Both the position numbers and the translations under genes were made by a program. A DNA stretch of 64,000 bases from Hormiphora californensis (Eukaryota; Ctenophora; Tentaculata; Cydippida; Pleurobrachiidae), in NCBI GenBank assembly GCA_020137815.1, contig CM035359.1, positions 4,870,032 through 4,934,031 of the forward strand, in the 5' to 3' direction. Under the pieces are notes generated by a model that was not told where the DNA came from, did no database searches, and worked only from the letters and a program-made list of their open reading frames with translations. Below, in pieces: positions 35,601-46,400 of this stretch. The stretch's first letter is position 1. Every line of letters begins with the position of its first letter.

Positions 35601-38600
35601 AGGGACAGCTGTGCGATGGCCACAAAGACTGTAGCTCTAACATCGACGAAGAAAAGTGTGCATTTTCCACTAAGGAATTCAAGTGTGAGAGACGGTTTCA
35701 TGCGGTGTACAAGGAGAGGAAGCCTCTCTCCCTCCCGATGGATTGGGTAATGGATGGAGTTGTGGATTGTCTGGATGGTAGGGATGAGAATGAAACAATG
35801 TGGCTGACATGTGGCCGAGGAGTCTACAAGAGATACATGGAGCCCCTCAGTGACAGTTTCTGTCAGGAGGTCATCATATCGCCCAGAGATGAGACATACA
35901 TTGAGATGAATGAATTATGTGATGGAATTGACACTTATCCGTTTGAAGGGCGAATGTGCGATGCTGCAATGGGAAGGAGTGATGTGCTGCTGGAGGTGGA
36001 GGTGGCTGTTAGGGGAGGTGAGATATGGACGGAACACTGTTTCCCACATCCTGTGCTCGACTTGGAACGGCAACTTGGTTTGTGCTACCGAGTTGAACAT
36101 ATGAATGGCAGCATGATCACCGATGCGTTTGGTATCATCAGACCAGTCCTTATCTCTCTACCGAAGCCTAAAACAAAAGATTGTTCCTTCTTTTTTGGCG
36201 AAAAATACGTTTATGCTGCCTGTAATGGGCGTTGTGAGAATGTCGATTGTCCCCTACGGCCCGTCACTCGCGACACCTGCATAAATTACATGAGCAAACG
36301 AGTCCTAACTTTAGCGAAAACATTCCCTCCGAGCTTACTGCCTCTGTTGAAGGACCCTGGGGCGCTGGGTGGCCAGTTTGAGAATCGATACTTCCCGTGT
36401 GCGAACAAGAATTGTGTTCTGTACAGGGATGTATGCAACTTGATTGATAATTGTAAGGATGGGACTGATGAACTAAACTGTACTAACCACTTTAAGTGCA
36501 CCCACAGTGACGTGAAGCTCCCTAAATCCTCTGTGTGTAATGGTGTGATCGAGTGTAACGACATGTCAGACGAATGTCAGGATGCGTGTCCTAGCTCAAA
36601 CAAGAATATCTTTGCCAACAACTTTGTTCGGGGTGCGAGTTACACTTTTGGAGCGGTAGCTGGCCTATTGAACATCATGACTTTCAGTAAGACTTTGTAT
36701 GGGGTGAGAGATAAAAAGAAGCTCGAAACAATGATCAACACGTTGACCGTTTTATTAGTTTGTGCAGGGGACCTCCTATTCAGCTGCTACCTGATCGCAA
36801 TATCCAGTGTGGACCTCATATTCCGAGGTTCGGAGGATTACTGTGAAAAACGGTTCCAGTGGCTGGTTTCAGACAATTGCATCGCCCTTGGCATCATCAG
36901 TACCATCGGTTCGCAGTTATCACTCTTTGCGATTACTATACTAAGTATAGTTCGACTTTCCAATGCTAATTGCATGGTTCAGAGAAGCCTCCGTTCTGTT
37001 AAATCGACCGTGAAGATAACCCTATTGATAACAATTCCTATTATCGTAAGTGTTGCCATTGCTGTTTTCCCCGTTCTCCCATACTTTGAAGATTACTTCG
37101 TAAATGGCCTTTACTATGACGAATCACCATTGTTTCTTGAACCGATAAACAAAGCAAGACATCTGGCGACATTAAACGCAAGAATTCCGGGCAACCAAAA
37201 ACAGATACGTTGGAAGGAAATCCGGAAATCCGTAAAAGACATGTTCACATCTCACCATAAAGGTAACATGTTATGAAGCGATTTTATTCTGCAGCTGTTG
37301 TTTTTCTACTCTGCTATTGCTGTTTTTTATATCAAGCCCTAATTTGTTAAGATTCATGATAAAATAAGACTGATAACGTACTGTTTCAGGCGTTCCGAGT
37401 GAAGTTTTGAGCTTCTACGGCAATAATGGGGTGTGTATCTTCAAGTACCTTGTAACGAGAGAGGACCCCCAGTGGGCATTCTCAATAGCCATCACCCTAC
37501 TTAACTCTATATGCTTTATGTTCGTTGCTGGATGTTACATCATCCTTACCACAAGAAGCTACCGATCCGCTCAAAACGTGGGCATAAACAATCCGTTAAT
37601 TCGAAAACATCAGCAAACATTGCAACGAAAAGTCACGGCCATCATTGTTACAGATTTCCTATCTATGATCCCCCTCTGTGCGATATCCTTCCTACACTTT
37701 GGGGAGGTCATCGATGCCTCGCCTTGGTATGCATACTTCTCAGCGATCATTCTCCCCATCAACTCAGTCATCAATCCTTTACTCTACGACAGGTTAATCT
37801 TTCGATACGCCGTGGAGAATCCGATTCAGTGGCTGGAAGATTTGGCAACGAAATTGAAAGGTATTAACATGCTTGCAAAATGTAGGGGAAGTCTAGAACT
37901 GAACCAACAGATGGATATTTCACAAGAGCCTGGCACAGTAGTGGTCACGAAACAAGCAGTGAGTTCAGGAAGTGCACTGCATCATGTTACAAATGAACGA
38001 ATTGCCAACAGTTCTAATGGGTCGCCTGAAGACATTGAATTACAAATGTTTGATGGAGGAGAAAATGAAATTGAAGCTGAGACAGACATTGGACTATTTC
38101 AGACAACTGAGATAAATTGAATCAGAAAATGTGGAAACAGATACTTATTGAGGACTTATTGGAAAGCCAAATTCAACTGATCCAACTGCTGATCCTGAGC
38201 AACAAATAGCAAATAACAGTTTAGCAATACTTTCGGACTTCTGAGTTAAAGAGTAACAAAGATAAAGGGAACTGCAATGTGATTTAGTTATCAGTCAAAT
38301 ATTTTGTTGTGCTATGTTGTGTTTTTGCATTTGCTAGTTTTTTTTCGTTCAAAGTACTGATTACTTCCGCGGTACATCACATATATTTAGTTCTATTCTA
38401 CACACAAATTCTTGCTGTCTATCTTCGTAGGTTAATCACCGCGCTGGCAAGCACCCGGGCCAGTCCTGCCTCTCCCAACCATTTGTTTTTGTAGCCCCGG
38501 CTATCAACCAAAATTGTTTGGTTTTTGGATCTAGTTTAACACCAGTAACGTATCACGAAATAATAAAAATGGGATGCGAAACTTACATTTTGAGCGGCTC

Positions 38601-41600
38601 GAAGACTCATGTGGAGATGCTTCAGGTCATCAAAACACTTCTGGTACATATCAAAATCACCCCCATGACTCCTGGTGGTTGCATATGCTGACAGTACCTC
38701 TTGCTTTACAGTGGCCAATAACCGCTCTGTAGATGATGAGATCACGTTAAAAACTCTTGGCTACCCCATTATATTTGCATACATCACACAAAAAAGGGCT
38801 ATAATCATTCATGAATAGTCGGTAATGAACTGAATGGAATCTTATCTCTCTAAAGATAAATCTATTTTATTTGAACCAAATCCCTCAAAATAGTTTTATT
38901 TTATTCTCTGAATCTAATTTATCGACTTCATTTAAATACATATTTCTCTTCCCCACTCTCGAACGAATTACCATTATAATATGTATCTCATCTAGTGTGT
39001 TTATTCATTTCGAAATGTAACAGTCCCAGCCCTAATTTGAAAACTACATGCTCAATCTCAATACAACTAACTCACTAGCTAAAAAATGGGAATTATAGCG
39101 CAGCACAAACCTTCATCATTACTAATCGGAGGTCTAGGTTCAACCAGAACATGCTCAATAACAAATTCAAGATACTCCGTCAGAGCCTTCCTCGCTTTCC
39201 CAAATGCTTTCATCTTGGGAACAAGACTAAACAATCTATCTATGACATCCTGGGATTCTCCTTCTCCTTCTCCTGGGGGACCTCCTCCTTCACTAGCGGC
39301 CTCTTCTGATGGTTGTTGAAGTGAACGTTTTGTGGATAAAACGTTTCCCTCTCCATGCAATCCTGACAAGGATCCAACGTTCAATCCTTCTCTATTACAG
39401 TCAAAAAGAATGAAACTCACATATTGTCCCCCTTAAAACCATCACACAAATATTTTCTCTCCCTAGGGCCTAGTGGGTCATTTCGTCTTACCTTGATGGT
39501 GGTATGGAGCTGTTCCAGGGATGTTGTGAGGAGGTTGCAGTAGAGGAGCTGCAGTCCTACCTCGTTTAATAGGCATGGTATTTCTAGGAAAGGTAAAAGT
39601 TTCTTGAAGCTGTGGTTGGACCCCGGAAATGTTTGATTGATAAGGGCGGTGTAACGGGACTTGGGAATCCGGGTATGACTCGAGATTTTGAGCGGCATGG
39701 ACATGACTCTGTAATTGCTCAATGTATTGACCCGCTACTGAAGTGTCCTTATTGATAATTCCATGGTTTTTGTGAACAGGATTCCCGTGTTGATATCCTC
39801 CATGAGGAACCCCTTGCAGGTTATCATATCCATGACCATGTAGAGGCCCTTGTGCATGCGTGGGTGCCTGTGTACGAAGAGTCCCCTGTGGATGAAGAGG
39901 CACTTGTGTATGAAGAGTCCCTTGTGGATGAAGAGGCACTTGTGGGGGCCGTGGTAGAGGCCCTCGTAGAGGTCCTTGTGCTTGTAGATACCCTTGTGGA
40001 TGTGCGGGCACGTGTGCATGTGTAGGTACGTGTGTATGTAGAGGCACTTGTTGATGAGTAGCCGTGTGTAATTGTGCGAAATTTTGATGATTATATTGTG
40101 AATGGAATGTGCCTTGATGAAAGTTTGGCTTGCTATGTTGATTTACAATGCCCTCGTTGCCAAGATTCTCTTGTGGTGATTTATCGTTTCGATGTCGCTT
40201 GCCCGGTGCTGTTAGACCTTCCTCATAAGTCGGCTCGACTCCTTCCATGTCCCCAAATCCAGTTTCTTGTCCAAAACCAACACCCTGACTAGCCACTTGC
40301 CCATAACTAAAGCCCTGACTAGTTAAATGTCCATCGCCAATCGCCTGGCTATCAGTTTGCTCATATCCAATCTTCCCACCAGCTACTGGTCCATAGCCAG
40401 AATTTAGACTATTAACTTGCCCATAACTAACCTCCTTCCCATAACTAGTCTGTTGTCCATAACTAACCTCCTGTGCATAATCATTTGGTTGCCCATAAAC
40501 AGGTTGGATACTTGTGTGTACATGATAGTCAGACTGAGTACCATAACCTGCTACAGACTCCCTACTCCCTACGACTCCAAAACCGGTCCCTACACTTCCG
40601 ACTGTCTGGCCTTCATCATAAATTCCAATGACCTCAACCTTGCCAGATGTCTCGCTAAACTGTGGCGTCCCACACACAATACACGCAATCTCGCTCGATC
40701 TGTTCACATTTCCACACCCGGTGCAGTTGAAGAATTCAGGTCCAGCCGTCTCCGGGGCTACGGCATCTTCTCCTGGTGTGTGCTCACAATCCTCACGAAG
40801 CTGGTTACACCCCGGACAGTCACCTCGTATATCTGATACCGCGATATTACACCTAACACATAACCATGTTACTCCTTCCGTCGCAGGATATGAATCTCCT
40901 TCCGCAGCATATTTTGTCCCTTGCTCTATCGGTTCCTCGGCAGTATAATACGTCGTTCCTGAAGGTTCTACTGTATACGTCGTTCCTGCTGTTGTATACG
41001 TGGTCCCTGAGGGTTGTACCGCAGCATAGGACGCCCCTGAGGGTTGTACCGTAGCATAGGAAGTCCCTGCTAGTTGTACCGTAGCATAGGAAGTCCCTGA
41101 GGGTTGTACCGTAGCATAGGAAGTCCCTGAGGGTTGTACCGTAGCATAGGAAGTCCCTGAGGGTTGTACCGTAGCATAGGAAGTCCCTGAGGGTTGTACC
41201 GTAGCATAGGAAGTCCCTGAGGGTTGTACCGTAGCATACTTAGTCCCTGAGGGTTGTACCGTAGCATAGGAAGTCCCTGAGGGTTGTACCGTAGCATAGG
41301 CAGTCCCTGAGGGTTGTACCGTAGCATAGGAAGTCCCTGAGGGTTGTACCGTAGCATAGGAAGTCCCTGAGGGTTGTACCGTAGCATAGGCAGTCCCTGA
41401 GGGTTGTACCGTAGTATAGGAAGTCCCTGAGGGTTGTACCGTAGTATAGGAAGTCCCTGAGGGTTGTACCGTAGCATAGGAAGTCCCTGAGGGTTGTACC
41501 GCAGCATAGGAAGTCCCTGAGGGTTGTACCGTAGCATAGGAAGTCCCTGAGGGTTGTACCGCAGCATGGGAAGTCCCTGAGGGTTGTACCGTAGCATAGG

Positions 41601-43167
41601 AAGTCCCTGAGGGTTGTACCGTAGCAAACTTAGTCCCTGTCGGTTTTCCCGGAGCATACTTCTTTTTTGCCAATTTTATGGTGGTATACGTCGTTCCTTC
41701 AGGATTTTCGATGGTATACTTTGTTTTCGAGGACGTCCCTGTCGGTTTAGGGGTCGTATACGACTTCCCTGAAGGTTTTTGGATAGTATACGTTGTTGCT
41801 GATGAACTTACAGGAGTCCTATCCACCACCGATATTTTTGACTTGCTGGATGAAGGCCTTGTTTCATCTGAAATACCGGTCGAGGATGAACTTGCTGATT
41901 GACTGTGAGAATGAGCAGAGGTTTTCTCTGGACGACCATGCTTTGTAAATAACGGGGGTTTAGTTTGTTGTTTCAGCTCATCCCTCAAATCAGACTTGGC
42001 TGCATTCTTCGCATTCATTTTATGCCTCAAATCAGAGCTAGCCCCATCCTTTGCATTCATCTGATATCTCAAATCAGATTTAGCCTCATTCCTTGCATCA
42101 ATTTGTTGTCGCATATCGGTAAGTCTTTTTGTGTTTAGCTTATTAGCAACATCCAATGCCTCTCTCATTTTGTCTTCAAACTTTGCCGTCTTATCCTTCT
42201 GTGCAACAGCCTCTTTCCTATGTTTCCTTTCATTCTCTTCGAACTCTTTCATTATTTGTTTCCTTTCATTCGCTTCAGCCTCTTTCCTATGTTTCTTTTC
42301 CTTCTGCGCAGCTGCCTCTATCTTTTCCTTCTGTGCAGCAGCCTCTATCCATTCCTCCCTCCTTTCCCTCCTTTCCTTCTCATCAGCCTCTTTCCTTTCC
42401 TTCCATTCTTTTGACCTTTTTGATTGAGAGTGGCGGCGGCTGGATTTTTCACTGTGACTTCTTGAACGATGACGATGACGACGTTTTCCTGAGGATGATC
42501 CGTGAGATGAGTCTGCTATGATGACCCTACTATCCTTCTTTTCTCTGGACTTTGTTTCTATTGGAGCTTCCTTTAAAGGGGATTCATTCAGCAACTCACG
42601 ATCTTCTTCAAAATCTAGTTGTAGCAAAGGTTCCTTTTTCCTTGGCGCAGTGGTAACAGTCACTTCAAGCGGTTCCATTTGATCTGCATCCTCGGGGACA
42701 CCAGTTGTACTGTCCTCCTCCACCATTTCTTCCGAATCTGGCACAATTCCAGGTTGTTCGCAGCCCGCTACATGCTCCATGTGCTCCGAGTGTGATGCAT
42801 GATCAGGTTGATAGCCCGCCGCTACCTCCTCCGAAATGTGTTCGTCATGTTGGTTGGCCGCTAAATGGCTGTACGCATCAGGCCGATCTGCAAAACATTC
42901 CTGACAACTAGGTGAATGCATCGCGTTATAAGTATTGCAACACTGGCATTCCCAACATTTCGGCGGTGCCTTGTGTTTAAATCCTCCTCCTCTCACTCGT
43001 CCTCTCACTCGTCCTCTCCCGCCATATTGAGGATGGATTCCTCTCCCACGTCCTCTCGAGGATAGGGGATGGATTCCTCTACCTCGTCCTCTCGCACGAA
43101 AAGGAAGGGTTCCTCTACCTCGTAGGGCATAGATAGATCTCCCCCGTCCTCCTGCTCTATAACTCAT
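32688..43167 (-). CDS. RanBP2-type zinc-finger protein B with SYGQ and 10-residue repeats (1404 aa)
   Basis: Exons 43167-39492, 39389-39111, 38726-38587 and 32807-32688 join in phase. The N-terminus is RG-rich (GRGRGIHP). Finger 1 is CWECQCC..SCQEC, near residue 70. Then come an Arg/Ser and Lys/Glu-rich helical part, about 21 decapeptide repeats of PSGTSYATVQ type (residues about 510-720), fingers WLCVRC (765) and FFNCTGC (811), a Tyr-Gly-Gln region (SYGQQTSYGKEVSYGQ) like FET-protein prion-like domains, and His/Pro/Gln-Gly-Thr repeats. The last exon supplies a fourth finger (NWVCQRC..ICRVC) and the stop. The donor of exon 2 (GTTTGT) is weak. The 5.8-kb last intron contains the plus-strand GPCR gene. 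The ATG abuts CCCCTCCTGCAG. Confidence 0.85.
33994..34213. mobile_element. Imperfect inverted-repeat element upstream of the GPCR promoter
   Basis: Left end ACAAATAATTGTTTTTCATG and right end CATGAAAATCAATTGTTTGT are inverted partners; inner TCTCTTTTATTGCGAC pairs with GTCGCAACAAAAGAGA. It ends 40 bp before the TATA box. Confidence 0.7.
34223..34260 (+). promoter_or_regulatory. TATA box and palindrome of the GPCR gene
   Basis: TATAAAA at 34254-34260 lies 130 bp before the start codon. Directly upstream is the palindrome GTGACCCGGCGGGTCAC (34223-34239), which overlaps a CACGTG E-box. The spacing fits a transcription start near 34285. Confidence 0.6.
34390..38120 (+). CDS. Rhodopsin-family GPCR with LDL-receptor class A modules (1100 aa)
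   Basis: Exons 34390-34947, 35093-35190, 35347-37262 and 37390-38120 join in phase. A signal peptide (LWVCITILCAVGA) starts a Cys-rich ectodomain of about 640 residues with at least three LDLa modules (QLCDGHKDCSSNIDEEKC, NCKDGTDELNC, VCNGVIECNDMSDEC). Seven membrane spans follow: TM1-4 from about residue 643 to 800, TM5-7 in the last exon, with INPLLY as the NPxxY equivalent at the end of TM7. There are no leucine-rich repeats, unlike snail GRL101 and relaxin receptors, which this layout otherwise resembles. The ligand is unknown. The gene sits wholly within the last intron of zinc-finger gene B on the opposite strand and has its own TATA box. Confidence 0.88.
41010..41640 (-). repeat. 30-bp coding minisatellite in finger gene B
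   Basis: About 21 in-frame units (minus strand GTCCCTGAGGGTTGTACC-type on the plus strand) encoding a PSGTSYATVQ decapeptide. Codon-level identity is very high, so the array was recently expanded or homogenised. Confidence 0.95.
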
Positions 43168-43940
43168 CTGCAGGAGGGGAAGGTGTACTCGTTGATATTA
43201 AATTTACAGCAAAATTGGCATGGTGTTCAAATTTAGGCCGGTAGAAAAATGTTGGATTGGTGCTATCAAGTATCAGCCCTTTCAAAGTGAGTTTATCTAA
43301 CAAGTGGAATTATAGCTCATCACATAAGCCATTTTGTCACATTTGCTGAATAAAGAGATCTGAGCAAGAATTCAATTCCCCATTCAACTAGTTGCAACTG
43401 TTTTACAGAAGGCGTGAGTTTGTATCAGCACCAGAAGGAGATATCAAAACTACTTCCTTTAACATTTATCGATAGATTTTTCCTACCGGCCTAACTTTGG
43501 ACACCATGGTGGTCCAAGAGCATGCAAATCGTTAGACGACGTGCTACACTTAAACCTATTTCCAATCATATAAAATCAATGGCACTGTCTTTCTAAGCTT
43601 CAAGTCTCATCTTCTGTTTATGTTAGAAAAAACTAACTTAGGCCGCGGATTATGACTGATTCGCGTCTCCTTGACAATAAGCTGTCGGAATCAGACTTCG
43701 ACCCAGCCAGGGGATTATCCGCCGTGTAATTTTCAACTAAAATCAATATAGACTTCCCCACGAACTTATAAAATTCTTAACTCAGACATCTACCACTTAC
43801 AAAATACTTTTAGGCCCCCTCTTCTACCAACAATCTAAACTCTCTAGTTTAAAGAAACAAGATTCTACTCTTGAACTAACACTAAAGCATCTCACAATCT
43901 CAAAATCTTCATCATTCATGATTCAATCTCAATCTAAATA
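43168..43940. other. Region upstream of finger gene B with an inverted-repeat element
   Basis: 43219-43508 is bounded by CATGGTGTTCAAATTTAGGC and, at its far end, the inverse of ATGGTGTCCAAAGTTAGGCC, with arms of about 33 bp. It is a MITE-like element of 290 bp. Elsewhere nothing is recognised. Confidence 0.6.
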
Positions 43941-44798
43941 CAGTCGGACCCCGATTTAGGGACACCCTCGGGGGAAAGGGTCTTGTCCACTAAATCGGGG
44001 TGTCCACTAAATCGGGGTCAGCCATATTTGGCCCATAAAAACATATTTTATTGCCCAAAATGCTATATTATTAAGACTAAAGACACCTCTAACTGTTATA
44101 TGCAATATTCATGTGTTGATGACATGATCATTTCTGATTAGAAAAAGAAAAATATAAAATAATTCTTTTTCAAAAAAATGTGGAAAATTTTCCAAGTTAT
44201 ACCAGCCCGTCCGGTTTGTATTTCGAATCAGTGCAACTTACTGGATATCCTGTCTAATTAGCGGGTTCAAAACGAACCGATACGTGATACCATACCGAAT
44301 CGGGGCACCCTAAGCGGGTGAGGAAGTATAAAAATTTCAAAATAACTTTTTCTCTCAAAATTTATGGGGAGCACCGATCAAAGCATTGACAATCGTACTG
44401 TAAAATTTTGCAAAAAAGTTTAAAAAAAGGTATACCAGCCACGTCCGAATCGTGTTTCGAATCGGTGCATCTTATCGCATGTCCTGCTGCTAATTAGACG
44501 GAACGAATCGAAACGTGATCCCCATCGAATCGAAATTTTGACGCTTGGACCTTGGTGAACTTGTGATTCAATGGGTACCATGGGGATCACGTATCGGTTC
44601 GTTCCGAACCGTCTAATTAGCAGAAGGACATGCGATAAGATGCACCGATTCGAAACACGATTCGGACATGGCTGGAATCTTTTTGAAAAATTTCACAAAA
44701 AATTTCCCAAAAAAATTCAAAAATTTTTGGGGGAAAAAAATCCTGTCCCTAAATCGGGGTGTCCCTAAATCGGGGGTCCCTAAATCGGGGTCCGACTG
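43941..44798. mobile_element. pogo/Tigger-like element, 858-bp copy
   Basis: Ends CAGTCGGACCCCGATTTAGG and inverse, flanked by TA on both sides. Inside is a nested palindrome around TGATCCCCATCGAATCG / GGGGATCACGTATCGG. The copy at 59810-60667 has the same length and layout. No transposase frame. Confidence 0.85.
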
Positions 44799-44825
44799 TA
44801 GGAAGATCATGTCGAGTTCTAGCTA

Positions 44826-44997
44826 CAGTCGGACCCCGATTTAGGGACACCCTCGGGGGAAAGGCTCTTGTCCACTAAATCGGGATGTCCACTAAATCGG
44901 GGCCAAATAAGGTAAATTTCCTATATCGGGGGAAAAAAATCCTGTCCCTAAATCGGGGTGCCACTAAATCGGGGGCCCCTAAATCGGGGTCCGACTG
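44826..44997. mobile_element. pogo/Tigger-like MITE, copy 5
   Basis: 172 bp, TA-flanked, with the same termini and almost the same body as 20792-20961. Only 27 bp separate it from the preceding 858-bp copy. Confidence 0.85.
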
Positions 44998-45002
44998 TAT
45001 GT

Positions 45003-45558
45003 ACATACACACACGGATACTTTAAGCTACTCTCAAGCTTCGGACGCGGCGTTATGAAAAGTCTCCCCTAATGTTGTTTTTTTTCATGAACACAGACTCT
45101 GAATTAGTCATTCGACATTCCATAATTTAAGTACCTATATTTATTTCTGTTAATTAAATGAGAATCGTTTTGATATGTTTAATGGTATTACTCACCTTGA
45201 TAAAGATTCTTTAGCTGTTACAGTCATCTCGTGTCATACGATTAGCGCTACAAAAACAAATATTTCGGGTTAATTGGGATAAAGAAAATGACGACTCCAT
45301 TTAATTTAATTTGGTAATGTAAAAATAAAAATAGACGCGGCCAACTCTCAATTTGCCGGGCTCCTTGAGGGAAAAGTTTGGGAATTGATAGGCCTGGAAT
45401 TCTTTCAAAGACGGTGAATCGAGAGTTGTACGAACTAGAGGAACAAGGAAAATAAAAACATTTCAACATGGGATATATATATGCGAAGACAGATCCGCAA
45501 TATGTTGCAACAGCTACACGATCATAACACTCTTTAGAGGAAACAAAACCAACTCGAG
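45003..45558. other. Gene-free stretch
   Basis: AT-rich; no exon or named repeat seen between two transposon copies. Confidence 0.45.
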
Positions 45559-45565
45559 AACCATT

Positions 45566-46148
45566 GGGGGGGGGGGGGTCCAGCCCTAAAAAAAGCTAAG
45601 CTATCGGCCAAAATCAGGGTACCTTTAGCTTTTTTTAGCTTTTTTTAGCTTTTTTTAGCTTTTTTTAGCTTTTTTTAGCCTTTTTTTAGCTTTTATTAGC
45701 TTTTTTTAGGCTAAAAAAAGCTAAAATTGAGTTTTTAGTGGATTCATATAGGTTCGAATCCCGCTGACGCCAAATTTTTAAAACTTTTATTATAACGTTT
45801 TATACCGTTTTTTGAACTTTTTTAAAACTATTTTTATCAAATTTGAATAATATTTTTATCGAAAAAATGTCTCCAGAAAATGGCAGTAGGGGTGGATACA
45901 GAAATTGCTATGTATGGACATAAACGGTAGATTATGGTAAAAAAATGTGCAGGAAATGAACAAATGCAGTCAATAGACGTCCGGAAGGATGAAAATTTAA
46001 CGGAAAAGTGTCAAGATGAATGCTGAAAAGACATAAAAAGTAGGGCTAAAAAAAGCTAAAAAAAGCTAAAAAAAGCTAACATAAAAAAGCAATCGACCAA
46101 AATCAGGGTACCTTTAGCTTTTTTTAGGGCTGGACCCCCCCCCCCCCC
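45566..46148. mobile_element. Inverted-repeat element with G/C homopolymer ends and 7-bp TSD
   Basis: It begins with 13 G then TCCAGCCCTAAAAAAAGCT and ends AGCTTTTTTTAGGGCTGGA then 14 C. AACCATT precedes (45559-45565) and follows (46149-46155) as target duplication. Within lie about eight tandem TTTTTTTAGC units (45633-45710). No coding frame. Confidence 0.85.
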
Positions 46149-46400
46149 AACCATTCGCTCTTGAGTAGGGGGAAATACGTCTCTAAAAGTTCAGGTTAAA
46201 ACGCTACATGAATATCCATGATGGAACCTCCATCCTGACTGGATAGTATTCGTAGAATACACTCTTGAAAGAATAAAAGCAGTCCCTCTACACTGTGAGA
46301 TAAAGGAATACCTCCTTCCCCTACAGATCTGCACCAATCAATTGTCAGCCTCCCACTACTAATCTGATCAAGTTCTCACAGGTCGGAGTGGGTTCTGATC

